Assembly (NCBI RefSeq): GCF_900091495.1
Contig: NZ_LT607413.1
Location: forward strand, 5,781,001-5,845,000
DNA length: 64,000 nucleotides
From: Micromonospora echinospora
Lineage (GTDB): Bacteria > Actinomycetota > Actinomycetes > Mycobacteriales > Micromonosporaceae
Reading direction: 5' to 3'
Shown here: positions 24,784 through 33,435 of the stretch, piece by piece
Layout: every line of letters starts with the position of its first letter
Position numbering within the stretch: the first letter of the stretch is position 1
The notes under the pieces: model-generated
Seen by the model: the letters and a program-made list of their open reading frames with translations, nothing else
Told to the model about the DNA's origin: nothing
Database searches by the model: none
Translations under genes and position numbers: made by a program

Positions 24784-26553
24784 CTAGCGCGCCGCGGCCA
24801 CGGGTTCCTCGGCCGCGATGCGCAGCGCCTCGACCAGCCGGCGGTAGAGGTCGTCGCCGGCCAGCAGTTCGGCGTGCGTGCCCTCGGCGCGGACCCGCCC
24901 GTCCTCCAGCACCACGATCCGGTCGGCGTCGAGCACCGTGGAGAGCCGGTGCGCGATGGTCACCACCGCGCCGGCCGCCGTACGCTGCCGGACGCACTCC
25001 TGCAACGCGGCCTCGGTCAGGCCGTCGACCTGCGCGGTCGCCTCGTCGAGCAGCAGCACCTGGGGGGTACGCAGCATCGCCCGCGCCAGCGCGATGCGCT
25101 GCCGCTGCCCGCCGGACACCTCGGTGGACGACAGCGGCGTGTCCAGGCCCTCCGGAAGCGAGTCGACCTTCTCGTCCAGCCGGACGGCCCGCAGCACCGC
25201 CCGGATCTCGTCGTCGGTGGCGTCGGGGTGCGTGAACCGCACGTTGTCCCGGATGGTGCCCGGCACCACCGGCGTCTCCTGCTCGACGTAGGCGAGCCGG
25301 GCCCGCACCTCGTCGGGCCGGTACGTGGCGTACGGACGGCCGTCGAGGAGCAGTTGCCCGTGCTCGGGTTCGAGGAAGCGCAGGACGAGCGAGAAGAGGG
25401 TGGTCTTGCCGGCCCCTGACGGTCCCACGATCGCGGTGTGCCCACGCCGGGGGATGACCAGGTCGACGTCGCGCACGGCCGGGTCGGCGTCCGGGCCGTA
25501 CCGGGCGGTGACCCCACGGAACACCAGCACCGGCTGCTCCGGATCGACGGTGTCCGGACGCGACGTCGACGTGGACGCCGGACCCGCCGGTTCGGTCGCC
25601 ATCGTCTCGACCTCGCGGATCCGTCCGGCCGCGGCGATCCCGGCCTGCAACGCCGTGGTGTTCTGGGTCAGCTCGGTGATCGGGCCCATCAGCTGGAACA
25701 CGTACAGCAGGAAGGCGATCAGGCTGGAGATCTCCAGCAGGTCACGCTGGGCACGCCAGGCGCCGATGCCCAGGATCATGATCACCGCGAGCTGGATGCC
25801 CGTCCAGGCGATCGTCCAGACCGACGCGGTCACCAGCGCTGCCCGTACGCTGTGCGTCGCGACCTGCCGGGCGTCGTCGACGATGCGTTCGGTGACCCGG
25901 GCCTCGGCCCGGCTGGCCTTGACCGTCCGGACCGCGCGCAGTGCTCCCTCCAGCGCGCCGCCGAGCCGACCCATGTGTTCCTGGGCGGTGACCTGCGCCG
26001 CCGCGATGCGGGGCATGAGGACGCCCATGACCGCCGCGACCACCAGCACGGCCGCGAGCGTGCAACCCAGCAGGAACAGGTCGAGCACCCCCATCAGCAC
26101 CAGCGTGCCGAGCAGGGCGATGCCCGCGTTGACCAGGCCCACGATGCTGCTGGACGCCTCGCGCAGCAGCTGGGTGTCGGAGGTGGCCCGGGTGACCAGC
26201 TCACCGGTGGGCCGGCGTTGCAGTTCGCCGACGCGGGCCCGGAAGTAGCGCGCGACCATCGCGGTCCGCGCGTCGAGCACGATCTGCTCGGCGAGTGTCC
26301 CGAGCAGCCGCCACTGCCACAGCCCGATCGCCGCGCCGACGACGACGAGCCCCAGGAGGACGGCGATCGGGCGGGCCATCGACGCGCCGTCGCCGAGGGT
26401 GTCCAGGACCCACTTGGTGACCATCGGCGTCGCGAGTCCGGCCGCGTTCGCGGCGAGACCCAGCAGGAGGCCGAGGAGCATCGTTCGTCGGTGCGGGGCG
26501 AGGAACGAGGTGAGCGTGCGCAGCCGAGGGAGCGGCCGATTGGATGATTCCAT
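24784..26553 (-). CDS. ABC exporter (fused membrane and ATPase domains)
   Basis: A 589-residue half-transporter of the multidrug/lipid exporter class. The six-helix membrane domain (about 15-310) includes the family marker GELVTRATSDTQLLREA. The ATPase domain has Walker A GPSGAGKTTLFS (near 376), Q-loop YVEQETPVVPGTIRDN, signature VSGGQRQRIALARAML (near 480), Walker B VLLLDEATAQVD and the H-loop in TIAHRLST. It would work as a homodimer exporting drugs or lipids. The ATG at 26553 is preceded by AAGGGA. A TetR gene is divergent, with a 7-bp-arm palindrome between, so export is probably substrate-induced. Confidence 0.93.
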   Translation of the reverse strand: MESSNRPLPRLRTLTSFLAPHRRTMLLGLLLGLAANAAGLATPMVTKWVLDTLGDGASMARPIAVLLGLVVVGAAIGLWQWRLLGTLAEQIVLDARTAMVARYFRARVGELQRRPTGELVTRATSDTQLLREASSSIVGLVNAGIALLGTLVLMGVLDLFLLGCTLAAVLVVAAVMGVLMPRIAAAQVTAQEHMGRLGGALEGALRAVRTVKASRAEARVTERIVDDARQVATHSVRAALVTASVWTIAWTGIQLAVIMILGIGAWRAQRDLLEISSLIAFLLYVFQLMGPITELTQNTTALQAGIAAAGRIREVETMATEPAGPASTSTSRPDTVDPEQPVLVFRGVTARYGPDADPAVRDVDLVIPRRGHTAIVGPSGAGKTTLFSLVLRFLEPEHGQLLLDGRPYATYRPDEVRARLAYVEQETPVVPGTIRDNVRFTHPDATDDEIRAVLRAVRLDEKVDSLPEGLDTPLSSTEVSGGQRQRIALARAMLRTPQVLLLDEATAQVDGLTEAALQECVRQRTAAGAVVTIAHRLSTVLDADRIVVLEDGRVRAEGTHAELLAGDDLYRRLVEALRIAAEEPVAAAR

Positions 26554-26561
26554 TCCCTTAA

Positions 26562-26589
26562 TGGAACATAGCTGTTCCAATACAGTCAA
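26562..26589 (-). promoter_or_regulatory. Operator/promoter of ABC exporter
   Basis: The palindrome TGGAACA-TAGC-TGTTCCA (26562-26579) lies 9 bases upstream of the exporter ATG, with TTGACT as a -35-like element on the minus strand (26589-26584). The divergent TetR protein is the obvious ligand. Confidence 0.6.
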
Positions 26590-26627
26590 CCGATATACCG
26601 GAAAGGCATGTTGCTATCCTTGCCCCC

Positions 26628-27200
26628 GTGACAGACGCGCAGGTCTCCGGCAGCCGGGCCCGGACCCGCCAGGCCATCGTCGACGCGGCGATCGAGGTGC
26701 TGGGGCGCAACCCCGCCGCGTCCCTGGGCGACATCGCCACCGCTGCCGACGTGGGACGGACGACCCTGCACCGCTACTTCGCCGAGCGCACCGACCTGCT
26801 GAGTGCGGTCGGTGCCGAGGCGACCGCCCGGTTGGCCCGCGCGACCGCCCAGGCGCGACCAGCCGAGGGGACCGGCGCATCGGCAGTACGCCGGCTCTGT
26901 CAGGAGTATTTCGACCTCGGCGACCTGCTCTCGCTGATCTTCAGCGAGCCCGAACTCTGTGTCGACCCGACCGCCGGTGGCTCGGCCGGGTGCGACCCGG
27001 AGTTCACCGCGTTGGTCGAGCGCGGTCACCGCGACGGCAGCATCGACCCGGAACTGCCGGCGGGCTGGGTGCAGAGCATCGTCTGGTCCCAGCTGTACGC
27101 CGGGTGGTCCTACCTCGCCGAGACCGGCGCCTCCCGGCATGAGGTGCTCCGTCTCGTCCTGCGCACCGTGGACGGGGCGATCGGGGTCAGGTCGGCCTGA
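26628..27200 (+). CDS. TetR-family regulator of ABC exporter
   Basis: A 190-residue TetR protein. The HTH is at about 10-55 (RQAIVDAAIEVLGRNPAASL, GDIATAADVGRTTLHRYFAERTDLL). The C-terminal ligand domain (EYFDLGDLLSLIFSEPELC, GWVQSIVWSQLYAGWSYLAE) is aromatic-rich, consistent with hydrophobic drug binding. Divergent from the exporter, it likely represses it through the TGGAACA palindrome. The GTG at 26628 has TATCCT 7 bases upstream and no ribosome site, suggesting a leaderless transcript. Confidence 0.9.
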   Translation: MTDAQVSGSRARTRQAIVDAAIEVLGRNPAASLGDIATAADVGRTTLHRYFAERTDLLSAVGAEATARLARATAQARPAEGTGASAVRRLCQEYFDLGDLLSLIFSEPELCVDPTAGGSAGCDPEFTALVERGHRDGSIDPELPAGWVQSIVWSQLYAGWSYLAETGASRHEVLRLVLRTVDGAIGVRSA

Positions 27201-27239
27201 CGGTCGGGCCGCCTGACGGGCCCACGGGGCGGAACCGGG

Positions 27240-28013
27240 TCAGTACGGCGTCTCACCGTCCTCCTCCAGCAGTGGCTGGCGCCCGGTCCGGTGGGCGACC
27301 AGCCGGAACGAGCCGGTGAACCCGCCCTCCTCGGCCTCCATGAAGGTGACCATCTCCGCCTCCGCCGGATCGTCCCGGAACCGGTCGAGGTACCGCGTGC
27401 GGATGGCGTCGCTGCCCGGCAGCGGCTCGGCCAGCGTGACCTCGAGCAGGCCGGTCCGGGTCAGGTGCCGACGCCACCACTCGATCGAGTGCACCAGGTA
27501 CCAGCCGCCGTCGAGCCACTCCTGGCGCAGGTCGGGCCCGAGGTCCTCGGCGCTGGAGATGTCCCGGCTCGTGCAGGCGTCGACGATGCCGAGCCGGCCG
27601 TCCGGGCGCAGGTGTCGCAGCATCCCGGTGAGGAAGCGCTGGTCGGTCCCGAAGTACCGGTAGGAGTCGAAGGCGACCGCCGCGTCGAAGAAGTCCTGCG
27701 GCAGCGGCAGCGCGCGGACGTCGGCGCGGAGCGGCTGGACCAGGTCGGCGCAGCCGAACTCCTCGATCCGGCGCTGGTTGGCGGAGGGGTCGACGCCGAA
27801 GTCGACCGCCCACACCCGGACCCCGAACTCCCGGGCCAGGAAGATCGAGCTGATGGCGTGGCCGCAGCCGAGGTCCAGGATCCGCATGCCCGGCCGCAGT
27901 TTCATCACCTGGGTCAGCGACTCGACGAAGTGCAGCACGTTCTCGCCCAGCGAGTGTTCCTCCGCCCAGTCCCGGTCGTAGGTGCCACAGCGGGGAAAGA
28001 GCTCGTTCGGCAT
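27240..28013 (-). CDS. SAM-dependent methyltransferase
   Basis: A 257-residue class I methyltransferase. Motif I ILDLGCGHAIS (45-55) and the acidic motif II VWAVDFGVDPS define the SAM site. Later motifs are LRADVRALPLPQDFFDAAVAFDSYRYFG and LRHLRPDGRLGIVDAC. The layout resembles small-molecule methyltransferases of the UbiE/Methyltransf_11 type. Substrate unknown. ATG at 28013. It ends 39 bases from the TetR stop (convergent) and is monocistronic. The 352 bp to the cutinase gene hold no gene; a short inverted repeat GGAACC-ATC-GGTTCC at 28178-28192 is the only structure noted. Confidence 0.85.
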   Translation of the reverse strand: MPNELFPRCGTYDRDWAEEHSLGENVLHFVESLTQVMKLRPGMRILDLGCGHAISSIFLAREFGVRVWAVDFGVDPSANQRRIEEFGCADLVQPLRADVRALPLPQDFFDAAVAFDSYRYFGTDQRFLTGMLRHLRPDGRLGIVDACTSRDISSAEDLGPDLRQEWLDGGWYLVHSIEWWRRHLTRTGLLEVTLAEPLPGSDAIRTRYLDRFRDDPAEAEMVTFMEAEEGGFTGSFRLVAHRTGRQPLLEEDGETPY

Positions 28014-28365
28014 GCGCCGGAACGTAACACCGAGGAGGTTCCCCCTTCTGTCTCCACTGTGACACCACAGCGTCCACCCGCGCTTGTCCGACCCGCGTTC
28101 GCCGTCGTGCCTCTCGGGGTCACCTGCGCCGGTTCCGCCGGACGTCCATCCGGTTTGGACGGTAGGTCAAGCTGCCCGGAACCATCGGTTCCCCGGTCGA
28201 GGCGGTGGGCCGGGAGCCGTGGCGGCCACGCCCGCCGGGGGCGTCGCGAGGGAGGTGGGCGTCGGCCGGCGGTGGTGACCGGTGATTTTGCCGATGCGGG
28301 CCGGTCAGCCCTGCCCCAAGACTGACACATGTCGATTTACCCGCTACCGGCAGGGAGAACCCGAC

Positions 28366-29265
28366 ATGCCATCACCCACCACCATCCGTCCCCGTTCCCT
28401 CGTCCGTGCCGTGGCCGGGCTGACCACGGCCGTCCTCCTGGCCACCGGGGGTGTCCTGGCGGCGGCGTCCGGCGCGCAGGCCGCGGACAACCCGTACGAG
28501 CGCGGCCCCAACCCGACCACCGCCATCCTGGAGGCCAGCCGTGGCCCCTTCGCCACCGCCTCGCAGACCGTCTCCTCGCTGAGCGTCAGCGGCTTCGGCG
28601 GCGGGGTCATCTACTACCCGACCAGCACCAGCGAGGGCACCTTCGGCGCCATCGCCATCTCGCCCGGTTTCACCGCCTACTGGTCCAGCATCAGCTGGCT
28701 CGGGCCGCGACTGGCCTCGCACGGCTTCGTGGTCATCGGCATCGAGACCAACAGCACCCTCGACCAGCCGGACAGCCGTGGTCGGCAGTTGCTGGCCGCG
28801 CTCGACTACCTGGTCCAGCGCAGCTCCGTCCGGACCCGGATCGACGGCACCCGGCTCGCCGTGGCCGGACACTCGATGGGCGGCGGGGGCAGCCTCGAAG
28901 CCTCCGTGTCGCGCCCGTCGTTGCAGGCCGCGATTCCGCTCGCGCCCTGGAACACGACCAAGAGCTGGTCGAGCGTACGGGTTCCCACGCTGATCATCGG
29001 CGGCGAGTACGACACCGTCGCCCCGGTGTCGTCGCACTCGGAGCCGTTCTACAGCAGCATCCCGGCCGCGTCGGAGAAGGCGTACCTGGAGCTGAACGGG
29101 GAGAGCCACTTCTTCCCCCAGTCGGCCGACGCGCTGGTCGGCAAGCAGATGGTGAGTTGGCTGAAGCGGTTCGTCGACAACGACACCCGCTACGAGCCGT
29201 TCCTCTGCCCGGGCCCGAGCGGCCTGGACGTGGAGGAGTACCGCAACACCTGCCCCAGTTCCTGA
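28366..29265 (+). CDS. Secreted cutinase / PET-hydrolase-like polyesterase
   Basis: A 299-residue secreted alpha/beta hydrolase closely resembling Thermobifida cutinases (TfCut2 type). Signal peptide 1-39 ([14 protein letters not shown]). The triad is Ser170 in GHSMGG, Asp216 in GEYDTVAP and His248 in ESHFFPQ, each exactly 40 residues beyond Ser130/Asp176/His208 of TfCut2. Other family marks: [10 protein letters not shown] (oxyanion loop), [23 protein letters not shown], and a C-terminal Cys pair in FLCPGP and NTCPSS. It has the cutinase-type His before the nucleophile and Phe after the catalytic His, not the Trp/Ser of Ideonella PETase. Natural role: cutin or suberin breakdown; activity on polyethylene terephthalate is plausible but untested. 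GGGAG ribosome site. Confidence 0.92.
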   Translation: MPSPTTIRPRSLVRAVAGLTTAVLLATGGVLAAASGAQAADNPYERGPNPTTAILEASRGPFATASQTVSSLSVSGFGGGVIYYPTSTSEGTFGAIAISPGFTAYWSSISWLGPRLASHGFVVIGIETNSTLDQPDSRGRQLLAALDYLVQRSSVRTRIDGTRLAVAGHSMGGGGSLEASVSRPSLQAAIPLAPWNTTKSWSSVRVPTLIIGGEYDTVAPVSSHSEPFYSSIPAASEKAYLELNGESHFFPQSADALVGKQMVSWLKRFVDNDTRYEPFLCPGPSGLDVEEYRNTCPSS

Positions 29266-29353
29266 TCCGTGATCGGGGCGCCCCGGACCGGCTCTGTCGG
29301 CGGGGCGCTCCGTCCGGTCCGGTGGTCTTCCGCTAGGTCGGGCGGAAGCCTAT

Positions 29354-29372
29354 ATTGCATCCATAGTGCAAT
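29354..29372. promoter_or_regulatory. Operator 1 of acyl-CoA island
   Basis: ATTGCATCCATAGTGCAAT, a palindrome 20 bases upstream of the first acyl-CoA dehydrogenase. In reverse complement its core is TGCACT-ATGG-ATGCA, the first of four sites fitting TRCACT-N4-RTGYA in this island. TATATT beside it may be the -10. Confidence 0.7.
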
Positions 29373-29391
29373 TACTTCCCGGAGGATCGGC

Positions 29392-30657
29392 ATGCCCGAC
29401 GACGACGCCGACCGGCTGCGCGGCCTGGTCGCCGAGTTCCTCCGGCGACACGATCCGGCCGGCGGCGCGACCGCGTTCCTCGGTGCCCGGTTCGACGCCG
29501 GACTGGCCTGGGTCCACCATCCGGTCGGGCTCGGCGGGCTGGGTCTGCCCCGCCGCCTCCAGCCGGTGCTCGACGAGGCGCTGGCCCGGGCCGGTGTGCC
29601 GGACCATCGCCCACGGCGCAACAGCATCGGTCTCGGTATGGCGGCTCCGACCGTGCTGCGGCACGGCACCCCGGCCCAGTGCCAGCGGTGGCTGCGGCCG
29701 CTCTGGACCGGCGAGGAGGTCTGGTGCCAGCTGTTCAGCGAACCGGACGCCGGCTCCGACCTCGCCGCCGTGACCACCCGTGCGGTGCGCGACGGCGACG
29801 ACTGGGTGGTCGACGGCCAGAAGGTGTGGACCTCGCTGGCCCACCGCGCGCGGTGGGGCCTCCTGCTCGCCCGCACCGACCCCGGGGTCGCCAAACACCG
29901 GGGGCTCACCTACCTGGTCTGTGACATGACCGCACCGGGGGTGCTGGTGCGGCCGCTGCGCCAGCTCACCGGCGAGGCGGAGTTCAACGAGGTCTTCCTC
30001 ACCGGCGTCCGGCTGCCGGACACGCTGCGCCTCGGGGCCGTCGGCGACGGCTGGCGGGTGGCCCGGACCACCCTGATGAACGAGCGGGTCGCGATCGGTG
30101 GGCGACCGCTGCCCCGCGAGGGGGGCATGATCGGCCTGCTGGCGCGCGCCTGGCGCGCGCGACCCGAGCTGCGCACACACGGCCTGCACGCCGACCTCCT
30201 ACGCGCCTGGGTGGAGGCCGAGGCCGCCCGGTTGACCGCCCTGCGGCTGCGCCAACAGCTCGCCGCCGGCGAGCCGGGGCCGGAGGGGTCGGCGGTGAAG
30301 CTCACCTTCGCCGAGCTGGCCCAGCGGATCAGCGCGTTGGAGCTGGACCTGCTCGGCGACGAGGGGCTGCGGTACGACGACTGGACGATGCGCCGTCCGG
30401 AGGAGCCGGACCTGCTCGGCCGCACCGCCGCGTACCGCTACCTGCGGGCCCGGGGAAACTCGATCGAGGGTGGGACCTCGGAGATCCTGCGCACCGTCAT
30501 CGCCGAGCGGGTCCTCGGCCTGCCGCCCGAGCCCCGCGTGGACCGACCGCCGTCGGAGTCCGGGCCGGACCGACCGCCGCCCGGGCCGAGGCCGGACCGA
30601 CCGCCGTCGGAGCCCGGGCCGGACCGACCGCCGGGCGAGCCCGGGGCGGACCGATGA
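29392..30657 (+). CDS. Acyl-CoA dehydrogenase, catalytic subunit of a pair
   Basis: A 421-residue FAD acyl-CoA dehydrogenase. Family motifs: the FAD-contact block FSEPDAGSDLAAVTTRAVRDGDDWVVDGQKVWTSLAH, NEVFLTGVRLPD, and the C-terminal GNSIEGGTSEILRTVIAERVLGLP carrying the Glu of heterotetrameric FadE enzymes. The last 38 residues are a proline/arginine repeat (DRPPSESGP, DRPPPGPRP, DRPPSEPGP, DRPPGEPGA), absent from the usual family. Its stop overlaps the next ACAD by ATGA, so the two subunits are probably made 1:1 as an alpha2beta2 enzyme. First gene after operator 1; GGAGG ribosome site. Confidence 0.92.
   Translation: MPDDDADRLRGLVAEFLRRHDPAGGATAFLGARFDAGLAWVHHPVGLGGLGLPRRLQPVLDEALARAGVPDHRPRRNSIGLGMAAPTVLRHGTPAQCQRWLRPLWTGEEVWCQLFSEPDAGSDLAAVTTRAVRDGDDWVVDGQKVWTSLAHRARWGLLLARTDPGVAKHRGLTYLVCDMTAPGVLVRPLRQLTGEAEFNEVFLTGVRLPDTLRLGAVGDGWRVARTTLMNERVAIGGRPLPREGGMIGLLARAWRARPELRTHGLHADLLRAWVEAEAARLTALRLRQQLAAGEPGPEGSAVKLTFAELAQRISALELDLLGDEGLRYDDWTMRRPEEPDLLGRTAAYRYLRARGNSIEGGTSEILRTVIAERVLGLPPEPRVDRPPSESGPDRPPPGPRPDRPPSEPGPDRPPGEPGADR
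30533..30657 (+). repeat. Proline-rich tandem repeat at ACAD C-terminus
   Basis: About four units of DRPPxExGP-type sequence, 9-11 codons each, built on ccggaccgaccgccg. It is in-frame and follows the complete ACAD domain; probably an unstructured tail. Confidence 0.7.
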
Positions 30658-31766
30658 CCGACCTGTGTTACGACGACGTCGAGGAGGCGCTCCGGGACAG
30701 CGTCCGGGCGCTGCTGACGACACACGCCCCGTGGCAGCGGACCCTGACCCGGGTGGACGGCGGCGAGGCGTACGACCCGGCGCTCTGGGCGCGGCTGGTC
30801 GGTGAGCTCGGGGTCGCCGGCCTGCCGGTGCCCGAGGAGCACGGCGGCGCGGGCGTCGGCTTCCGCGAGGTGGCGGTGGTGCTGGAGGAGTTGGGCCGGG
30901 CGGTCGCGCCGGTGCCGTTCCTGGGCAGCGCCGTGCTGGCCACCCGGGCGCTGCTCGCCTGTGGGGAGACCCGGCTGCTCGGGCCGCTCGCCGCCGGGCG
31001 GTGCGTCGCGACGCTGGTGGTTCCGTTCGGCACGTCCCCCGGAACACCTCCGGACCCGGTCGCGGTGTCCACCGGTCCGGCTCTCACCGGCCGGGTGGCC
31101 GGTGTCGTCGACGCGCTCCCGGCCGACGTGCTGTTGGTGCCGGCCGGAGACGGACTGTACGCCGTGGACGCCCGGGGACCGGGGGTGCGCCGGACCCCGG
31201 TGGTCTCCCTCGACGTCACCCGCCCGCTGGCCGACGTCGGGTTCGCCGACGCGCCGGCCCGACGGGTCGCCGCCGGCGCGACGGCCACCGGGGCGGTGAC
31301 CGACGCGCTGACCGCAGGCGCGGCGTTGCTCGCCTCGGAGCAGGTCGGCGTGGCCCAGCGCTGTCTCGACCTGGCGGTCGCGCACGTGCGGACCCGGCAC
31401 CAGTTCGGCCGTCCGGTCGGCTCGTTCCAGGCGGTCAAGCACCGGCTGGCCGACGTCTGGGTGGCGGTCTCCCAGGCCCGGGCGGTGGCCCGGTACGCCG
31501 CCGACTGCCTCGCCACCGGCGACCCGGACACCGCCCTGGCCGCGTCACTGGCCCAGGCGTACTGCGGGACGGTCGCGACGACCGCCGCCGAGGTCTGCGT
31601 GCAGGCGCACGGTGGCCTCGGGTTCACCTGGGAACATCCGGCGCACCTGTTGCTCAAGCGGGCGAGGAGCGCGGCGGTCGCCTTCGGCGCCGCCGACCGG
31701 CACCGGGCGGTCCTGACCGACCTGGCCGACCTGCCCGCGCCACCACCCGGTGCGCCCCGACCCTGA
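30654..31766 (+). CDS. Acyl-CoA dehydrogenase, partner subunit lacking catalytic Glu
   Basis: A 370-residue acyl-CoA dehydrogenase-like protein. The C-terminal half retains ACAD helices (LLASEQVGVAQRCLDLAVAHVRTRHQFGRPVGSFQAVKHRLADVW) and the motif QAHGGLGFTWEHPAHLLLKRA. This motif marks non-catalytic partner subunits of actinobacterial alpha2beta2 FadE pairs such as ChsE1/ChsE2. The canonical Glu loop is absent. The middle domain is short and poor in FAD contacts. Translationally coupled to the previous gene (ATGA). The complex would oxidise an acyl-CoA with a bulky or short chain; the substrate is not deducible. Confidence 0.9.
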   Translation: MTDLCYDDVEEALRDSVRALLTTHAPWQRTLTRVDGGEAYDPALWARLVGELGVAGLPVPEEHGGAGVGFREVAVVLEELGRAVAPVPFLGSAVLATRALLACGETRLLGPLAAGRCVATLVVPFGTSPGTPPDPVAVSTGPALTGRVAGVVDALPADVLLVPAGDGLYAVDARGPGVRRTPVVSLDVTRPLADVGFADAPARRVAAGATATGAVTDALTAGAALLASEQVGVAQRCLDLAVAHVRTRHQFGRPVGSFQAVKHRLADVWVAVSQARAVARYAADCLATGDPDTALAASLAQAYCGTVATTAAEVCVQAHGGLGFTWEHPAHLLLKRARSAAVAFGAADRHRAVLTDLADLPAPPPGAPRP

Positions 31767-31833
31767 CCTCCGTCGGCGGACGGCCGTCGGCCGTTGGCCG
31801 TTTCCGGTCCGGAAATACGACGTATCGAAGGTG

Positions 31834-31870
31834 TTGACGGGGAGCGCGAGAAAAGTACACTCCCCGTGTA
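31834..31870 (+). promoter_or_regulatory. Promoter and operator 2 of acyl-CoA island (importer operon)
   Basis: TTGACG (31834-31839), 16 bases, TACACT (31856-31861) form a promoter 32 bases before the ABC ATPase gene. The -10 is itself the left half of TACACT-CCCC-GTGTA (31856-31870), which fits the shared TRCACT-N4-RTGYA operator, so binding would block polymerase directly. Confidence 0.7.
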
Positions 31871-31901
31871 AATAGTCTCCCGCCGACCCGAGGGATGGGT
31901 G

Positions 31902-32687
31902 ATGGAGCAAGGGCTCGCACTGCACCAGGTCAGGGTGCGCTTCGGCGGCCTCACCGCCCTCGACGACGTCTCGCTCCGGGTGCCCGCCACCGGTGTCCTC
32001 GGCGTGATCGGCCCGAACGGGGCCGGCAAGACCACCCTCTTCAACGTGGTCTGCGGATTCGTGACGCCGGAGTCGGGTTCGCTGACGCTCGACGGTCGGC
32101 CGCTGCGTCCGCGACCGCACCGGCTGAACCGGCTCGGCATCGCCCGCACGCTCCAGGGCACCGGACTCTTCCCCGGGCTCACCGTGCTGGAGAACGTGAT
32201 GACCGGCGCCACGCACACCGCCCGCGCCGGCTTCCTGTCGGCCCTGTTCGGCCTGCCACGCAGCGACCGCGACGAGCGCCGGCTGCGGCGGCACGCCCTC
32301 GCCGTCCTCGACGAGCTGGGCATCGCCGGGCACGCCGACGCCGCGCCGGCGACCCTGCCCTTCGCCGTACGGCAGCGGGTCGCGCTGGCCCGCGCGCTCG
32401 CCGCCCGACCCCGGCTGCTCCTGCTCGACGAACCCGCCGGGGGCCTCGGCGCCGAGGACATCGACGACCTGGCGGAGCTGGTCCGGGGACTGCCCCGGCG
32501 CGACCCGGACCCCTGCGCGGTTCTGCTGGTCGAGCACCACATGGACCTGGTGATGGCGGTCTGCGACGAGGTGACCGTGCTCGACTTCGGCAAGGTCATC
32601 GCCAGCGGCACCCCCGAGCAGATCCGCGACGACCCGGCCGTCACCGACGCGTACCTCGGCGCGGCCGTCGACGGATCCGCGACATGA
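31902..32687 (+). CDS. Branched-chain-type ABC importer ATPase (LivG-like)
   Basis: A 261-residue ATPase of the HAAT family. Walker A GPNGAGKTTLFN (near 38), Q-loop region IARTLQGTGLFPGLTVLENV, Walker B RLLLLDEPAGGL and the H-loop in VEHHMDLV are intact. The signature is the degenerate LPFAVRQRVALARAL, as LivG proteins normally have LPYG-QR. It pairs with the next gene as the ATPase heterodimer. ATG at 31902 with GAGGGATGGGTG upstream (a GTG one codon earlier is possible). First gene of a five-gene importer operon; its stop overlaps the next start (ATGA). Confidence 0.92.
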   Translation: MEQGLALHQVRVRFGGLTALDDVSLRVPATGVLGVIGPNGAGKTTLFNVVCGFVTPESGSLTLDGRPLRPRPHRLNRLGIARTLQGTGLFPGLTVLENVMTGATHTARAGFLSALFGLPRSDRDERRLRRHALAVLDELGIAGHADAAPATLPFAVRQRVALARALAARPRLLLLDEPAGGLGAEDIDDLAELVRGLPRRDPDPCAVLLVEHHMDLVMAVCDEVTVLDFGKVIASGTPEQIRDDPAVTDAYLGAAVDGSAT

Positions 32688-33406
32688 CCACCGACGCCCT
32701 GCTCGCGGTCGATGGTCTGGTCGCCGGCTACGGAGCCGCGCCGGTGCTGCACGCGGTCGACCTCACGGTGGCGCCGGGCACCATCGTCGCCGTGGTCGGC
32801 GCCAACGGCGCCGGCAAGACCACCCTGCTGCGCGCCCTCTCCGGCATGCTCCGCCCGAGCGACGGTCGGATCACCCTGGCCGGGGAGGACCTGCGGGGCG
32901 TGCCGGTGGAGCAGCTCGTCCGGCGCGGCATGGCGCACGTGCCGGAGGGACGGGGCGTGGTCGGCGAGCTGACCGTGGACGAGAACCTGCGCCTCGGCGG
33001 GCTGTGGCGCCGGGACCGCGCCGACGCCGCCCGAGCCCTCGACGAGGTCTACCAGCTCTTCCCGCCCCTGGCGCGGCGCCGTCGGCACCTCGGCCATCAG
33101 CTCTCCGGCGGCGAACGGCAGATGCTCGCCCTCGGCCGGGCGCTCGTCGGCCGTCCCCGGCTGCTCCTGCTGGACGAGCCGTCCCTCGGGCTGGCGCCCC
33201 GGGTGGTCGCCCAGACCATGGCGCTGCTGCGGCGCCTCCGCGACGACACCGGGCTGACCGTGCTCCTGGTCGAGCAGAACGTGCGCAGCGCGCTCCGGAT
33301 CGCCGACCAGGGGGTGGTGATGGCCCTCGGCCGGGTCGTCACCACCGCGCCGGCCGCCCGACTCCGGGACGACGCCGAGCTGCGCCACGCCTACCTCGGA
33401 TTCTGA
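32684..33406 (+). CDS. Branched-chain-type ABC importer ATPase (LivF-like)
   Basis: A 240-residue HAAT ATPase. Walker A GANGAGKTTLLR, the LivF-typical RRGMAHVPEGRGVVGELTVDENL, signature LSGGERQMLALGRAL, Walker B RLLLLDEPSLGLAP and H-loop-equivalent LLVEQNVRSAL are all present. Start ATG at 32684 overlaps the LivG-like stop by four bases. Together they drive the LivH/LivM-like channel. Confidence 0.93.
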   Translation: MTTDALLAVDGLVAGYGAAPVLHAVDLTVAPGTIVAVVGANGAGKTTLLRALSGMLRPSDGRITLAGEDLRGVPVEQLVRRGMAHVPEGRGVVGELTVDENLRLGGLWRRDRADAARALDEVYQLFPPLARRRRHLGHQLSGGERQMLALGRALVGRPRLLLLDEPSLGLAPRVVAQTMALLRRLRDDTGLTVLLVEQNVRSALRIADQGVVMALGRVVTTAPAARLRDDAELRHAYLGF

Positions 33407-33435
33407 CCCACCCGTGTCCCCCGGAGGGAGGACCG

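Noticed and set aside
30533..30657. Repeats considered as a CRISPR-like or VNTR array
   Set aside because: Units are contiguous, in frame and encode a Pro-rich tail; no spacers.
30668..33388. 906-codon antisense open frame opposite the ACAD and ABC genes
   Set aside because: Low-complexity R/A/P/S composition with no motifs; it is the shadow of well-supported plus-strand genes in GC-rich DNA.
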